In this document: one piece after another, positions 43,255-53,560 of the stretch
How positions within the stretch are numbered: the stretch's first letter is position 1
How the letters are laid out: the number at the start of each line of letters is the position of its first letter
DNA from: Streptococcus caballi DSM 19004
GTDB taxonomy: Bacteria; Bacillota; Bacilli; Lactobacillales; Streptococcaceae
Direction: 5' to 3'
NCBI RefSeq assembly: GCF_000379985.1
Contig: NZ_KB904063.1
Location: 62,001-126,000, forward strand
Length of the DNA: 64,000 nt
Made by a program: the position numbers and the translations under genes
Notes under the pieces: model-generated
The model's input: the letters and a program-made list of their open reading frames with translations, nothing else
Told to the model about the DNA's origin: nothing
The model's database searches: none

Positions 43255-43325
43255 AGGCGGTAGACGGATTTGAACCGACGATCAAGCTTTTGCAGAGCCG
43301 TGCCTTACCACTTGGCTATACCGCC
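43255..43325 (-). tRNA. tRNA-Cys (GCA anticodon)
   Basis: 71-nt cloverleaf on the minus strand: acceptor GGCGGTA/TACCGCC plus T discriminator, D-arm GCC/GGC, anticodon loop CTGCAAA (GCA = Cys), TTCAAAT T-loop. No CCA is encoded. The anticodon stem (CGGCT/AGCTT) has one C-U mismatch and one G-U, and the T-stem (GTCGG/CCGTC) a U-U mismatch. Confidence 0.9.
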
Positions 43326-43377
43326 ATAACAGGTAATATTTTACCTTAAAAAAATAGATTCGTCAAGCCTAAGTCGC

Positions 43378-43406
43378 TTGCATTTTTTATCTAATTTTGT
43401 TATCAT
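43378..43406 (+). promoter_or_regulatory. rpsB promoter
   Basis: TTGCAT, 17-bp spacer, TATCAT (43401-43406), giving a leader of about 115 nt. Confidence 0.65.
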
Positions 43407-43412
43407 TAAAAG

Positions 43413-43528
43413 GTCGCGGATTGTGACAAATACTCATCTTAGACCTATTGTGGTCTTGTTGCCGCAAGGTTGGGCTGCAAGTCGAAGTCTGGGAGAGGAA
43501 AAAACATTTTATAAAGGAGAAACTACTC
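43413..43528 (+). promoter_or_regulatory. rpsB 5' leader, candidate ribosomal-protein autoregulatory RNA
   Basis: About 116-nt untranslated leader between promoter and rpsB with complementary segments (AGACCTATTGTGGTCTTG; GTTGCCGCAAGGTTGGGCTGCAAG). S2 leaders with autoregulatory structure are known in bacteria; identity of this one is inference from place and foldability. Upstream in-frame codons without a ribosome site are not taken as coding. Confidence 0.5.
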
Positions 43529-44299
43529 ATGGCAGTAATTTCAATGAAACAACTTCTTGAGGCTGGTGTTCACTTTGGTCACCAAACTCGTCGCTGGAAT
43601 CCTAAGATGGCTAAGTACATCTTCACAGAACGTAACGGTATCCACGTTATCGACCTTCAACAAACTGTAAAAATGGCTGACACAGCTTACGAATTTGTTC
43701 GTGACGCTGCTGCAAACGACGCTGTTATCTTGTTTGTTGGTACTAAAAAACAAGCTGCTGAAGCAGTTGCTGAAGAAGCTACTCGTGCAGGTCAATACTA
43801 CATCAACCACCGTTGGTTGGGTGGAACTCTTACAAACTGGGGAACAATCCAAAAACGTATCGCTCGTTTGAAAGAAATCAAACAAATGGAAGAAGACGGG
43901 ACTTTCGAAGTTCTTCCTAAGAAAGAAGTTGCCCTTCTTAACAAACAACGTGCTCGTCTTGAAAAATTCTTGGGCGGTATCGAAGATATGCCTCGTATTC
44001 CAGACGTTATGTATGTTGTTGATCCACACAAAGAACAAATCGCTGTTAAAGAAGCTAAAAAACTTGGTATCCCAGTTGTAGCTATGGTTGACACAAACGC
44101 TGATCCAGATGACATCGATGTTATCATCCCAGCAAACGACGACGCTATCCGCGCTGTTAAATTAATCACTTCTAAATTGGCTGATGCTGTTATTGAAGGT
44201 CGCCAAGGTGAAGATGCTGCTGATGTTGCTTTTGAAGATGCATCACAAGCTGATTCAATTGAAGAAATTGTTGAAGTTGTTGAAGGTGACAACAACTAA
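43529..44299 (+). CDS. rpsB: 30S ribosomal protein S2
   Basis: 256-aa S2. N-terminus [27 protein letters not shown] is diagnostic; [27 protein letters not shown] and [11 protein letters not shown] follow; acidic C-terminal tail. ATG 43529 with AAAGGAG eight bases upstream; the 27-codon upstream extension is rejected. Paired with tsf as in nearly all bacteria. Confidence 0.98.
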   Translation: MAVISMKQLLEAGVHFGHQTRRWNPKMAKYIFTERNGIHVIDLQQTVKMADTAYEFVRDAAANDAVILFVGTKKQAAEAVAEEATRAGQYYINHRWLGGTLTNWGTIQKRIARLKEIKQMEEDGTFEVLPKKEVALLNKQRARLEKFLGGIEDMPRIPDVMYVVDPHKEQIAVKEAKKLGIPVVAMVDTNADPDDIDVIIPANDDAIRAVKLITSKLADAVIEGRQGEDAADVAFEDASQADSIEEIVEVVEGDNN

Positions 44300-44321
44300 T
44301 TCTCTTTGACAAAAGAAGATG

Positions 44322-44363
44322 AAAAACGGGGCAGATGCAAACCGCTCTGTCTCGTTTTATTAT
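44322..44363 (+). terminator. Hairpin between rpsB and tsf
   Basis: AAAACG-GGGCAGA / TCTGTCT-CGTTTT stem with TTATTATTTT after it: partial terminator adjusting tsf relative to rpsB. Confidence 0.7.
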
Positions 44364-44401
44364 TTTGTAATCAATAATCAAAAATCCTGGAGGAATTTAA
44401 A

Positions 44402-45439
44402 ATGGCAGTTACTGCAGCTCAAGTAAAAGAATTGCGTGAAAAAACTGGTGCAGGCGTCATGGACGCTAAAAAAGCATTGGTTGAAACTGATGGTGATATG
44501 GAGAAAGCGGTAGAACTTCTCCGCGAAAAAGGTATGGCTAAAGCAGCTAAAAAAGCTGACCGCGTTGCTGCTGAAGGTTTGACTGGCGTTTATGTTGATG
44601 GTAACGTTGCTGCAGTCGTTGAAGTTAACGCTGAAACAGACTTCGTCGCTAAAAATGCTCAGTTTGTTGACTTGGTTGAAGCTACAGCTAAAGCAATTGC
44701 TGAACAAAAACCAGCTAATAACGAAGAAGCTCTTAAAGTGACATTGCCATCAGGCGAAACACTTGAAGAAGCATACGTTAACGCAACAGCAACAATCGGT
44801 GAAAAAATCTCATTCCGACGCTTTGCACTTGTTGAAAAAACGGATGACCAACACTTCGGTGCTTACCAACACAATGGCGGTCGTATTGGTGTTGTCACTG
44901 TTATCGAAGGTGGCGATGATGCCCTTGCTAAACAAGTTTCAATGCATGTTGCAGCAATGAAACCAACTGTTCTTTCATATCAAGAACTTGACCCACAATT
45001 TGTTCACGATGAATTGGCACAAATGAATCACAAGATTGATCAAGATAATGAAAGCCGCGCAATGGTTAACAAACCAGCTCTTCCACACTTGAAATACGGT
45101 TCAAAAGCTCAATTGACTGACGAAGTGGTTGCTCAAGCAGAAGAAGACATTAAAGCTGAACTTAAAGCTGAAGGCAAACCAGAAAAAATCTGGGATAAAA
45201 TTATTCCAGGTAAAATGGCTCGCTTCATGCTTGATAACACACAAGTTGACCAAGCCTACACTCTTCTTTCACAAGTTTACATCATGGACGACAGTAAGAC
45301 TGTCGAACAATACCTTGATTCGGTAAACGCAAAAGCTATCAGCTTTGCACGTTTTGAAGTTGGTGAAGGTATCGAAAAAGCAGCTAACGACTTTGAATCA
45401 GAAGTTGCAGCTACTATGGCAGCAGCTCTTAACAATTAA
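44402..45439 (+). CDS. tsf: Elongation factor Ts
   Basis: 345-aa EF-Ts, the nucleotide exchange factor for EF-Tu. UBA domain ([26 protein letters not shown]), the conserved [10 protein letters not shown] motif (residues about 79-88), two dimerisation/core halves. Streptococcal EF-Ts is long (about 346). GGAGG site at 44389. Optimised codons. Confidence 0.98.
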   Translation: MAVTAAQVKELREKTGAGVMDAKKALVETDGDMEKAVELLREKGMAKAAKKADRVAAEGLTGVYVDGNVAAVVEVNAETDFVAKNAQFVDLVEATAKAIAEQKPANNEEALKVTLPSGETLEEAYVNATATIGEKISFRRFALVEKTDDQHFGAYQHNGGRIGVVTVIEGGDDALAKQVSMHVAAMKPTVLSYQELDPQFVHDELAQMNHKIDQDNESRAMVNKPALPHLKYGSKAQLTDEVVAQAEEDIKAELKAEGKPEKIWDKIIPGKMARFMLDNTQVDQAYTLLSQVYIMDDSKTVEQYLDSVNAKAISFARFEVGEGIEKAANDFESEVAATMAAALNN

Positions 45440-45456
45440 CCTTATAAAGAGTACAG

Positions 45457-45483
45457 AAAAGCTCAGCCGTGGCTGAGCTTTTT
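45457..45483. terminator. tsf terminator (bidirectional)
   Basis: AAAAGCTCAGCC-GT-GGCTGAGCTTTTT, 12-bp stem; also faces the convergent exporter gene. Confidence 0.9.
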
Positions 45484-45490
45484 ATGTTTC

Positions 45491-45961
45491 TTAATGTGCA
45501 AAAGTATTAAGTCCAAAGACGATGGAAAGTGTTCCCATGATAATTCCTGCTAGAAGGACTCCAAGCATAACGGCCACAACGCTTGACTTGAATTTCCAGT
45601 CTAAGATTGATGCGGCTAGGGTACCCGTCCAAGCCCCCGTTCCAGGAAGTGGGATACCAACAAAGAGTAAGAGGGCTAGAAAGACGCCGCGTTCTCCAGC
45701 AGTCTTTTCTAATTTAGCTCCACCACTGTGTCCTTTTTTCAGACACCAAGTGAAGAAACCACCGACGACAGGCTTGTCTGCTCCCCATTCTAGGACACGA
45801 CGGGCAAAGAAGAAGATAATGGGAACAGGCAGCATATTACCAATAACAGCAATAACTAGAGCTTGCCACATAGGAATTCCAGTTGCAATGGCATAAGGGA
45901 CAGCTCCACGCAGCTCAACAAGTGGCACCATGGAAATTAGGAAAGTGATGATATAGTTCAT
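45491..45961 (-). CDS. COG2426 small multidrug export family membrane protein
   Basis: 156 aa, four hydrophobic segments. Family signature at the N-terminus: SMVPLVELRGAVPYAIATGIP; cytoplasmic loop RRVLEWGADKPVVGGFFTWCLKKGHSGGAKLEKTAGERG; LPGTGAWTGTLAASIL. The substrate of this family is not established despite the name. Single gene convergent with tsf. Confidence 0.85.
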   Translation of the reverse strand: MNYIITFLISMVPLVELRGAVPYAIATGIPMWQALVIAVIGNMLPVPIIFFFARRVLEWGADKPVVGGFFTWCLKKGHSGGAKLEKTAGERGVFLALLLFVGIPLPGTGAWTGTLAASILDWKFKSSVVAVMLGVLLAGIIMGTLSIVFGLNTFAH

Positions 45962-46087
45962 TCAGTCAGAAACCTTTCTTTTAGTTCATTCTCCATTGTA
46001 ACTTATCTTAAGTCTAAACTCAACTAAAAGCTGTTTATTAGTAAGTATAGTTAAAGTGTTTTCGTTTTAAAAAATATCAAATTCTGA

Positions 46088-46113
46088 TATAATAATAGTC
46101 AGTTATAGTCAAA
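46088..46113 (+). promoter_or_regulatory. ctsR-clpC promoter with CtsR operator
   Basis: Extended -10 TGATATAAT (TATAAT 46088-46093) followed at 46097-46113 by AGTCAGTTATAGTCAAA, which matches the CtsR heptad repeat RGTCAAANANRGTCAAA with two mismatches. The operator covers the start of transcription, so CtsR represses its own operon. Confidence 0.78.
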
Positions 46114-46134
46114 AAGCTAGGAAAGGAGTAAGCT

Positions 46135-46599
46135 ATGGCCATTAAGAATACATCTGATAGTATTGAAGAATATATCAAGCAACTATTAGCCCAGTCTGGG
46201 ATTGCTGAAATCAAGCGTTCCAACCTAGCGGATACCTTTCAAGTTGTGCCCAGCCAGATCAATTATGTGATTAAGACGCGTTTTACTGAAAGCCGAGGAT
46301 ATGTGGTTGAGAGCAAGCGTGGCGGAGGTGGTTATATCCGCATCGCTAAGGTTAATTTTTCAGATCAGCATCAGTTGTTCGGTAATATGATGGGACACAT
46401 CGGTGAGTGCATCAGTGAGCAGGTTTTTACAGATTTGATTCAACTGCTTTTTGATGAAAAGATTATCAGCGAGCGCGAGGGCAATCTGATTTTAGCAACA
46501 GCCTCTGACGAGGTACTGGGAGAAGATGCACCCGCCATTCGTGCACGCATGCTTCGAAAAATTTTACAAAGGTTAGATAGAAAAGGATTTCATCTATGA
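46135..46599 (+). CDS. ctsR: Heat-shock repressor CtsR
   Basis: 154-aa class III heat-shock repressor. DNA-binding winged helix (SDSIEEYIKQLL ... FTESRGYVVESKRGGGGYIRI, the glycine-rich RGGGGY thermosensor loop about residues 61-68) and the C-terminal dimerisation/ClpC contact part (ERLDRK). Overlaps clpC by 4 bp. Unlike Bacillus there is no mcsA/mcsB, as usual in streptococci. Confidence 0.96.
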   Translation: MAIKNTSDSIEEYIKQLLAQSGIAEIKRSNLADTFQVVPSQINYVIKTRFTESRGYVVESKRGGGGYIRIAKVNFSDQHQLFGNMMGHIGECISEQVFTDLIQLLFDEKIISEREGNLILATASDEVLGEDAPAIRARMLRKILQRLDRKGFHL

Positions 46600-49043
46600 G
46601 CGATTATTCATTTAAAATGCAGGAGGTTTTCAGGCTTGCTCAGTTTGAGGCAGCGCGCTATGATAGCCTTTATTTAGAGAGTTGGCATGTTCTCTTGGCC
46701 ATGGTGGGCGTCCATGACTCCATTGCAGGTCTGACTTTTGCAGAGTACGAGCCAAGCATTCCCATAGAGGAGTACGAAGGTGCAACGATTCTAGCCTTGG
46801 ACAAGTCGCCCAAGGATCGTGTGACCTACGTTCAATTTTTAGAGCAATCCAAGGCTCTTCAAGCGACTTTACAATTCGCTGAGGCTATTGCCCAAGTGAC
46901 AGGTGCTAAAGAGATTGGTACAGAGCATGTTTTACTGGCTATGCTCCTAAATCTTGATTTATTAGCTACTCGCATTTTAGAAATGGCTGGTTTCAAGGTT
47001 AAGGATGATGGTGAATCTCAAGCACCGCGCTTACTTGACTTGCGTAAGGCGCTTGAACGTAATGCTGGTTTTACTAAGGAAAACCTCAAAGCAGTTCATG
47101 ATTTGCGCAAACCTAAAAAGTCTAAAACAGGCGGAACTTTCTCCGACATGATGAAGCCACCGACAACGGCTGGGGAACTTTCTGACTTCACCCGTGATTT
47201 GACAGAATTAGCTCGCCAAGGTAAGTTGGAACCTGTTATTGGTCGTGAAAAAGAGATTACTCGTATGGTGCAGGTGCTCAGCCGAAAAACCAAGAACAAT
47301 CCTGTTTTGGTTGGGGATGCGGGTGTCGGAAAAACCGCACTAGCTTATGGTCTCGCCCAACGCATTGCTAACGGCTCTATTCCTTATGAACTTCAAGATA
47401 TGAAAGTTCTGGAGTTGGATATGATGAGCGTGGTTGCTGGGACACGTTTCCGTGGAGATTTTGAGGAGCGCATGAATCAGATTATTGATGATATTGAGGC
47501 TGATGGACATATCATTCTCTTCATTGATGAGCTACACACGATTATGGGCTCTGGTTCTGGGATTGATAGCACGCTAGATGCGGCTAATATTCTCAAACCA
47601 GCCCTCTCACGCGGTACTTTGCACATGGTTGGGGCAACGACTCAAGAGGAGTATCAAAAGCATATTGAAAAAGATGCTGCGCTGTCTCGTCGTTTTGCTA
47701 AGATATTGATTGAAGAGCCAAGTGTTGAAGATGCGTATCAAATTCTGCTGGGACTTAAAAAATCCTATGAAGATTATCATAATGTCAGCATTTCTGATGT
47801 TGCTGTTCTAACCGCTGTCAAGGCTGCGCATCGCTATTTGACTAGCAAAAATTTGCCGGATTCTGCTATTGATCTCTTAGATGAAGCCAGTGCAACAGTG
47901 CAAGGTTTGGTCAAGAAATCTGCGCCAGCTTATTTGACACCAGCAGATGAAGCTATCCTTGATGGTGACTTTGCCAAAGTGTCCAAATTGCTGAAGAAAT
48001 CACGCACAGCAGCTAAACGTAGACCAACTCCTGTTACTGAAGACGACATCATGGCGACCCTCAGCAGGTTGTCTGGTATACCAGTTGAGAAATTGACGCA
48101 GGCTGATAGCAAGAAGTATTTGAATCTGGAAAAGGAATTGCACAAGCGTGTCATTGGTCAAGATGATGCTGTGTCGGCGATCAGTCGTGCCATTCGCCGC
48201 AATCAATCAGGGATCCGCACTGGCAAGCGCCCAATTGGTTCCTTTATGTTCCTTGGTCCAACAGGTGTTGGTAAGACCGAACTTGCCAAGGCTTTGGCAG
48301 AAGTTCTCTTTGACGATGAATCAGCTCTTATCCGCTTTGACATGTCTGAGTATATGGAAAAATTCGCCGCATCCCGTCTTAATGGAGCTCCTCCAGGCTA
48401 TGTTGGCTACGAAGAAGGTGGCGAGTTGACAGAAAAAGTTCGTAATAAACCTTACTCTGTTCTCCTCTTTGATGAGGTTGAAAAAGCCCACCCTGATATT
48501 TTCAATGTTCTCTTGCAGGTGCTTGACGACGGAGTTTTGACAGACAGTCGTGGCCGTAAGGTTGATTTTTCAAATACTATCATCATCATGACATCTAACC
48601 TTGGAGCAACCGCTTTGCGTGATGAAAAAACAGTCGGTTTTGGTGCGCGTGATGCAGCTCATGATTATGAAGCCATGCAAAAACGCATTTTGGAAGAACT
48701 CAAAAAAACTTACCGTCCAGAATTCATCAACCGTATTGATGAAAAAGTGGTCTTCCATAGTTTGACTGGGGACAATATGCGTGAAGTTGTGAAAATCATG
48801 GTTCAGCCGTTGATTGCCACTCTTGCTGAAAAAGGCATTACTCTCAAGTTCCAACCGTCTGCTCTTAAACATTTGGCGATGGATGGTTATGATATTGAAA
48901 TGGGTGCCCGTCCACTCCGCCGTACCATTCAAACTCAGGTGGAAGACAAACTCTCTGAGCTCATTCTTTCTGGCTCTCTCTCTACGGGTCAAACATTGAA
49001 AATCGGCTTGAGCAAGGATAAATTAAAATTTGATATTGTCTAA
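46596..49043 (+). CDS. clpC: ATP-dependent Clp protease ATP-binding subunit ClpC
   Basis: 815-aa Hsp100 unfoldase that feeds ClpP. N-terminal double Clp repeat (residues about 1-145), AAA1 with Walker A GDAGVGKT (about 242) and Walker [12 protein letters not shown], a coiled-coil M-region (about 400-470, short), AAA2 with [14 protein letters not shown] (about 554) and [14 protein letters not shown]2 small domain. ATGA overlap with ctsR; part of the CtsR regulon. Confidence 0.97.
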   Translation: MSDYSFKMQEVFRLAQFEAARYDSLYLESWHVLLAMVGVHDSIAGLTFAEYEPSIPIEEYEGATILALDKSPKDRVTYVQFLEQSKALQATLQFAEAIAQVTGAKEIGTEHVLLAMLLNLDLLATRILEMAGFKVKDDGESQAPRLLDLRKALERNAGFTKENLKAVHDLRKPKKSKTGGTFSDMMKPPTTAGELSDFTRDLTELARQGKLEPVIGREKEITRMVQVLSRKTKNNPVLVGDAGVGKTALAYGLAQRIANGSIPYELQDMKVLELDMMSVVAGTRFRGDFEERMNQIIDDIEADGHIILFIDELHTIMGSGSGIDSTLDAANILKPALSRGTLHMVGATTQEEYQKHIEKDAALSRRFAKILIEEPSVEDAYQILLGLKKSYEDYHNVSISDVAVLTAVKAAHRYLTSKNLPDSAIDLLDEASATVQGLVKKSAPAYLTPADEAILDGDFAKVSKLLKKSRTAAKRRPTPVTEDDIMATLSRLSGIPVEKLTQADSKKYLNLEKELHKRVIGQDDAVSAISRAIRRNQSGIRTGKRPIGSFMFLGPTGVGKTELAKALAEVLFDDESALIRFDMSEYMEKFAASRLNGAPPGYVGYEEGGELTEKVRNKPYSVLLFDEVEKAHPDIFNVLLQVLDDGVLTDSRGRKVDFSNTIIIMTSNLGATALRDEKTVGFGARDAAHDYEAMQKRILEELKKTYRPEFINRIDEKVVFHSLTGDNMREVVKIMVQPLIATLAEKGITLKFQPSALKHLAMDGYDIEMGARPLRRTIQTQVEDKLSELILSGSLSTGQTLKIGLSKDKLKFDIV

Positions 49044-49046
49044 ACG

Positions 49047-49074
49047 AAAAACTCGCATCAATGGTGCGAGTTTT
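49047..49074. terminator. clpC terminator (bidirectional)
   Basis: AAAACTCGCA-N7-TGCGAGTTTT; opposite strand ends the deoxynucleoside kinase gene. Confidence 0.85.
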
Positions 49075-49079
49075 GTATT

Positions 49080-49721
49080 TTATATCAATCTAAGTTTTTC
49101 TAATTCGCGATCAACCATATCAAAGACATGTTGCAGATCTTCAACATTGTTGACAAAGTCCAGTTTATCACCGTCAATGCGAATTTTTGGTGAGACATCA
49201 TAATTGTCATACCAAGCTGGGTATTCTCCGTGGACTTGTTGGTAATATTCGTAGAGTTCAGGATTGTCAGTAATCTGTTCAAAGCTACGCCCGCGCTTGC
49301 GAATACGCTCCAGCATTTTTTCAAAAGAAACATCGATGTAAATCAAGAGATCTGGCGCTTTTTTTGGCATACCGTCTAATTCTTCCAGCATGTTAGCCAA
49401 AAGTTCTTTGTAAATATCTAGCTCGGTCTTGGTTACATTGCCATTTTTATAGTTAAGCGTCAGGAAAAGCTCATCTTCAAAAATCGAACGGTCAAGGATG
49501 TTATTGTCAGCCTTGTAGGCCTCCTTGATAGATTGGAATCGTTTATTCAAAAAGAAGATTTGCAGCAAAAAAGCGTACTTCTTAGGGTCTTGGTAATACA
49601 AATCTAAAACGGGATTGTCATCAACAGCTTCGTAAAAAACTTCTGTGCCTAAATGTTCGCCAAGTGCAGCTGCGAGAGAGCTTTTACCAGCTCCGATGGT
49701 TCCTGCTAATACTATCAACAT
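49080..49721 (-). CDS. Deoxynucleoside kinase
   Basis: 213-aa P-loop kinase of the dGK/dAK (DNK) family. Walker A GTIGAGKSS (residues about 7-15), DRSIFEDELF (DRS motif), the LID Arg cluster RIRKRGRSFEQ, and the C-terminal substrate loop. It salvages deoxyadenosine or deoxyguanosine. GGAG ribosome site before ATG 49721. Follows clpC convergent, as in related streptococci. Confidence 0.93.
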   Translation of the reverse strand: MLIVLAGTIGAGKSSLAAALGEHLGTEVFYEAVDDNPVLDLYYQDPKKYAFLLQIFFLNKRFQSIKEAYKADNNILDRSIFEDELFLTLNYKNGNVTKTELDIYKELLANMLEELDGMPKKAPDLLIYIDVSFEKMLERIRKRGRSFEQITDNPELYEYYQQVHGEYPAWYDNYDVSPKIRIDGDKLDFVNNVEDLQHVFDMVDRELEKLRLI

Positions 49722-50030
49722 AATTCTCCTATCTAAGTTGCCTTACTATTTTATAAAAAATGCTTGGCTTTTTCAAGGAAAATGGCAGAGGAGCATAGAA
49801 AAACCTACTCCTTCTGTTAGAAGGAGTAGGTAGGTGAGTCGTTCAACTTTGGTAAGTCTTTTGACTATTTTCCAAACGGCAGTTTTAATTGGAAATCTGA
49901 CGGACTAATATGGGGTAAACATTCCCAATTCACTTTGCCAATCAATCTGTGCTTTCTGATTACCATTCAGAGAGCTGACAGAATTAATGGGCCCACCAAA
50001 ACAGTGATAGGCTTCTCTAGATCTGATAGC
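49722..50030. other. Intergenic region with a minus-strand hairpin and a fragment of unknown coding origin
   Basis: CCTACTCCTTC-TGTTA-GAAGGAGTAGG (49804-49830) is a perfect 11-bp stem; on the minus strand it is followed by TTTTTC like a terminator, but no minus-strand gene is left to its right. Minus-strand codons near 49920-50000 (GPINSVSSLNGNQKAQIDWQ) look like the end of a lost gene. Confidence 0.4.
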
Positions 50031-50059
50031 TTGGTCTCATGCGCTGAATCTGCTATAAT
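50031..50059 (+). promoter_or_regulatory. Promoter of the TetR gene
   Basis: TTGGTC, 17-bp spacer, extended -10 TGCTATAAT (50054-50059), 22 bp before the ATG. Confidence 0.68.
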
Positions 50060-50081
50060 AGGAAAAAAGAGAGGTGAGCTG

Positions 50082-50642
50082 ATGAGTGTTAAGGAGCGTA
50101 TTTTAGAAAGTGCTAAGGATTTGATTTATCAGAAAGGCTATGTGGCCACTTCCATCAGCGACATCATGGAAGAAGCTGGTGTCGGTAAGGGGCAGCTTTA
50201 TTATTATTTCAAATCTAAGAAGGAAATCGGCCTGTCTGTCACTCAAGATATTTTAGAGAGTTGGCACAAAGAATTGTTTGAGGATATTTTTGAGTCAGAT
50301 AAGGCTGATGCGGATAAATTTTCGGCCATGATTGACTGGGTTTGCCAGTTTCATAAAAGCCAAACGGTATTCTATGGTTGTCCAGTTGGCAACCTGATTG
50401 TGGAGTTGTCCACCGAAGATGAGGACTTCCGTCGTCCCCTCAATGACTTTATGAACCAGTGGATAGAGAGGTTGGCTAAACTACTGCAAAATCTGCATGT
50501 TAACTGGTCAGAGGAGCAGGCACAGCTGCAAGCCCGCCAAGTCATTTCCAATATTCAAGGTAGCATAGTTATCCTCAAAGTTAGTCAAAACATCCAAGTG
50601 TTGGAAAATAATATGGTTGATTTGAAAAAGAGGTATAGTTAA
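50082..50642 (+). CDS. TetR/AcrR family regulator
   Basis: 186 aa from ATG 50082 (MSVKERILESAKDL; GAGAGGTGA upstream); a 49-codon upstream extension is rejected because it lies over the promoter. Helix-turn-helix VATSISDIMEEAGVGKGQLYYYFKSKKEIG (residues about 20-50) and a C-terminal domain with YGCPVGNLIVEL typical of the YcdC/TetR_C_16 type (alkyl or aldehyde stress regulators). Its target may have been the gene now lost on the left or replaced by the IS on the right. Confidence 0.88.
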   Translation: MSVKERILESAKDLIYQKGYVATSISDIMEEAGVGKGQLYYYFKSKKEIGLSVTQDILESWHKELFEDIFESDKADADKFSAMIDWVCQFHKSQTVFYGCPVGNLIVELSTEDEDFRRPLNDFMNQWIERLAKLLQNLHVNWSEEQAQLQARQVISNIQGSIVILKVSQNIQVLENNMVDLKKRYS

Positions 50643-50656
50643 AGAGGGCAGGCTTT

Positions 50657-51487
50657 CTGAGCCCACTGAACAGGTCATCGTTTGATGGCTTGTTTTGCTA
50701 TACTAAAGATGAGGTGATGGTATGCTTGATAATCAGTTGATTTTAGATGTTAGTTCTTATTCTACTCTGTATGATATTGTCGTTCCTAAGACTCATTTTT
50801 ACGGCAGCTAACGGAACTCTGTAATTTTTAGCTTTATTTATGATGAGCTAGAAAAGAATTATCGTTCTGACTTCGGACGTTGTGCCTACTCCCCTATCAC
50901 AATGTTCAAGAGCTTCCTATTAAAAGACATCTATCAGTTGTCCGATGTGGATGTGGTAGAGCGCTCCTTTTCTGATATGACCTTCAAATACTTTCTTGAT
51001 TTAGCTCCATAAGCCCCCGTTATTGAACTGTCTTCATTGACAAAATCAGGGAGAACAATAGGGAAATATAATCCTCAGAACCCCCACTATTTTGATGTTA
51101 ATCACTGTCAAACCTGCCCCCTTCAAAAGTGGACTGTTATAAAGAAGGGGCTAAGTCTAAGACCTATTCGATAACCCTTAAAAGTGATGAACATCTTTTT
51201 CAGAAGAGGTTTCAGGAAACACCTTCTGAAAAAGAAAAGGACAAATATTGTTACAAAATAGAAGCGAAAATGCGGAGCTTAAACACAGACATGGTCTTGA
51301 TGTGGCTAGGGCGTCAGGTCTTTTCAACATAGAGTTACAAGCTGCCACTGTAGTTAATATGAAGAGGATTAAAACTCTAATGAAGCAACACTATGGAAAA
51401 GCAAAGAGGAGTCTACCTCAATTATGAGATAGATTCCTCTTTTTCATTTTAGTTGAACTGTAGAGCTTGTTTTTTCAGTGGGCTCAG
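50657..51487 (+). mobile_element. IS1182-family insertion sequence, internally deleted
   Basis: Bounded by a perfect 14-bp inverted repeat CTGAGCCCACTGAA (50657-50670) and TTCAGTGGGCTCAG (51474-51487). Only about 830 bp remain of a typical 1.6-1.9 kb element. Holds the transposase remnant; no clear target duplication. Confidence 0.75.
50722..51427 (+). pseudogene. IS1182-family transposase remnant
   Basis: Frame fragments MLDNQLILDVSSYSTLYDIV, KNYRSDFGRCAYSPITMFKS and LKDIYQLSDVDVVERSFSD give the N-terminus (DUF772), then stop and a deletion; the C-terminus continues CYKEGAKSKTYSITLKSDEH ... ASGLFNIELQAATVVNMKRI. The DDE centre is missing. Confidence 0.83.
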
Positions 51488-51508
51488 TTTTCTGCTCTCT
51501 TTTTTCCT

Positions 51509-51700
51509 TTATTTTTCCTCTTTTTTCAACCAGAGATGGTACATCTCAATCAGGTTGACGGCCATTTGTTGGGCTAGGGCGATAGAGAAGGCTTCCGAGC
51601 CTTCCAGTTCTGTTTCGCCAACTTCTTGCTTGGCTTCGTTGTAAACTTCCTTCAGGCTTTCGGCTGACAGGGTGCGTTTAAAAGCGTCAAAACTTTTCAT
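51509..51700 (-). CDS. Small conserved-type hypothetical protein, 63 aa
   Basis: 63 aa, helical and acidic (MKSFDAFKRTLSAESLKEV ... LIEMYHLWLKKEEK), cytoplasmic. Strong GGAGG site eight bases before the ATG. Directly after dusB on the same strand (23 bp), so probably cotranscribed with hslO-dusB. Family not recognised. Confidence 0.7.
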   Translation of the reverse strand: MKSFDAFKRTLSAESLKEVYNEAKQEVGETELEGSEAFSIALAQQMAVNLIEMYHLWLKKEEK

Positions 51701-51723
51701 GATAATCCTCCTTATAAGGTTTC

Positions 51724-52701
51724 TTAATGTAGTTGTGCAAAAATCTTTTCAACCTCATCCACGCTTTCGGCGCGGGAAACGGCTCCGCGGATTTTGGCAG
51801 CACCCGATGTGCCTCGTAGGTAATGAGGTGCTAAGCCACGGAATTCACGGACGGCAATCTTCTCGCCTTTGAGGTCAACTAGGCGCTTGAGGTGATCTTC
51901 TGCGATGCCCAGCATTTTGTCAAAGGGAAGATCTGGCAAGACTTCTCCAGTTTCAAAATAATGATTGATTTGAGTGAAGATATATGGATTGCTGCGAGCT
52001 CCTCGGCCAATCATGACAGCATCCGCACCAACTTGGTCAATCATAAACTGAGCATCTTGGACGCTTCTGATGTCGCCGTTAGCGATGAAAGGCACCTTAG
52101 TAATAGCCTTGGCAACCTTGGCTAGGGTTTCGTGGTCGCAGTGGCCGGTATACATCTGTTCACGTGTGCGCCCGTGCATGGCTAGCGCAGCAACGCCAGC
52201 TGACTCAGCAGCTAAGGCATTTTCTACTGCCAAGGTTGAGTCCGACCAGCCTGTTCGCATCTTAACCGTTAGTGGAATGTCTAGGACAGACTTGACGGTT
52301 AATACCACCGAGTAAATCTTCTCAGGGTCCTTGAGCCACATAGCACCAGCCTCGTTTTTGACAATCTTATTGACAGGGCAGCCCATGTTGATGTCTACCA
52401 AGTCAGCCTTGGTGTTGGCTTGAATGAATTCAGCCGCGCGTGCTAGGCTGTCACCGTCGCTGCCGAAGAGTTGGATAGAGACAGGATGTTCACCTTCGTC
52501 AATGTGCAACATGTGCAGGGTTTTCTCATTGTTATACTGAATGCCCTTGTCAGATACCATTTCCATAACTACCAGACCAGCGCCAAATTCCTTTGCGATG
52601 GTGCGGAAGGCCGAATTGGTCACGCCAGCCATGGGTGCAAGGACAGTACGATGGGGAATTTCCACATTCCCAATCATAAAGGAGCTGTTAAGCTTGCTCA
52701 T
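51724..52701 (-). CDS. dusB: tRNA-dihydrouridine synthase
   Basis: 325-aa FMN TIM-barrel enzyme reducing uridine to dihydrouridine in t[15 protein letters not shown] (FMN loop), [17 protein letters not shown] with the catalytic Cys, [24 protein letters not shown]. Start overlaps the hslO 3' end by 14 bp, a conserved streptococcal pair. Dus subgroup (DusB) assigned by similarity of pattern. Confidence 0.95.
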   Translation of the reverse strand: MSKLNSSFMIGNVEIPHRTVLAPMAGVTNSAFRTIAKEFGAGLVVMEMVSDKGIQYNNEKTLHMLHIDEGEHPVSIQLFGSDGDSLARAAEFIQANTKADLVDINMGCPVNKIVKNEAGAMWLKDPEKIYSVVLTVKSVLDIPLTVKMRTGWSDSTLAVENALAAESAGVAALAMHGRTREQMYTGHCDHETLAKVAKAITKVPFIANGDIRSVQDAQFMIDQVGADAVMIGRGARSNPYIFTQINHYFETGEVLPDLPFDKMLGIAEDHLKRLVDLKGEKIAVREFRGLAPHYLRGTSGAAKIRGAVSRAESVDEVEKIFAQLH

Positions 52702-53560
52702 GAATCATCTCCTCTAAGTCGTTTTCGTTAAAGTGGTGTGTTTTACCGCAGAATTGGCAGACAATCTCTGCACCATGGTCTTGGTCCTTCATCTCTTGCA
52801 AGTCTTTTTTGCCCAGAGTAATGAGAGCCGCCTCAAAGCGTTCGCGTGAACAGTCACAGGCAAAGTGTAGCTCATCCTCTGACAAGACTTTGTAGTCGTC
52901 CTCACCATAGATGGCTTCTAGCAAGGCTTCCACATGGTTGTCAGACTCTAGCAGAGTTGAGATGGCTGGCATTTCTTGGATGCGCTTTTCGTAGCGGGCG
53001 ATTTCTTCCTCAGAAGCCCCTGGCAAAACTTGAAGCATGAAGCCGCCAGCGACTTTGACCTTGTCATTCTCATCAAGGAGGACATTAAGTCCAACTGCTG
53101 ACGGTGTTTGCTCGCTCTCGGTTAGGTAGTAGGCTAAATCTTCGCCGATTTCCCCAGAAACCAAAGGGGTTGAGGAAGTGTAGGGGTTGCCAGTACCATA
53201 GTCGGTGATGACCACGAATTGTCCCGCACCCATGAAAGGCCCGACGATAACTTCGCCCGTCGCTGTCTTTTTGACATCCACGCCAGTATTTTGAATGTAG
53301 CCTTTGACGTGCCCTTGCGTGTCGCCAACAGAAATAATGTGCCCAAAAGAAGAATCACCAATGACCTTGACGGTCACCTTGCTATCACCCTTTTGGTTGG
53401 CAGCCAAAATCTGGTTGGCAATAAGGGTGCGTCCCAGCGCTACCGTTGAGCTAGAAAGAGTGTGATGCTTTTCTTGAGCAGTTCTGACCGTCTCCGTGCT
53501 ATCCAGCACATAGGCACGGAAAGAACCTGATGTTGAAATTGATTTAATTAGTTTATCCAT
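52688..53560 (-). CDS. hslO: Redox-regulated chaperone Hsp33
   Basis: 290-aa Hsp33. N-terminal beta/alpha holdase domain ([56 protein letters not shown]) and the C-terminal zinc switch CDCSRERF (about 235-242) and CQFCGK (about 268-273), CXC-X29-CXXC. Oxidation releases Zn and activates it. First gene of hslO-dusB-small ORF. Confidence 0.96.
   Translation of the reverse strand: MDKLIKSISTSGSFRAYVLDSTETVRTAQEKHHTLSSSTVALGRTLIANQILAANQKGDSKVTVKVIGDSSFGHIISVGDTQGHVKGYIQNTGVDVKKTATGEVIVGPFMGAGQFVVITDYGTGNPYTSSTPLVSGEIGEDLAYYLTESEQTPSAVGLNVLLDENDKVKVAGGFMLQVLPGASEEEIARYEKRIQEMPAISTLLESDNHVEALLEAIYGEDDYKVLSEDELHFACDCSRERFEAALITLGKKDLQEMKDQDHGAEIVCQFCGKTHHFNENDLEEMIHEQA

Noticed and set aside
43448-43528. 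N-terminal extension of rpsB
   Set aside because: The added residues are not part of S2, and the ATG at 43529 has a strong ribosome site; the region is leader RNA.
49935-50081. N-terminal extension of the TetR regulator
   Set aside because: It overlies a consensus promoter, and MSVKERIL is the normal start.
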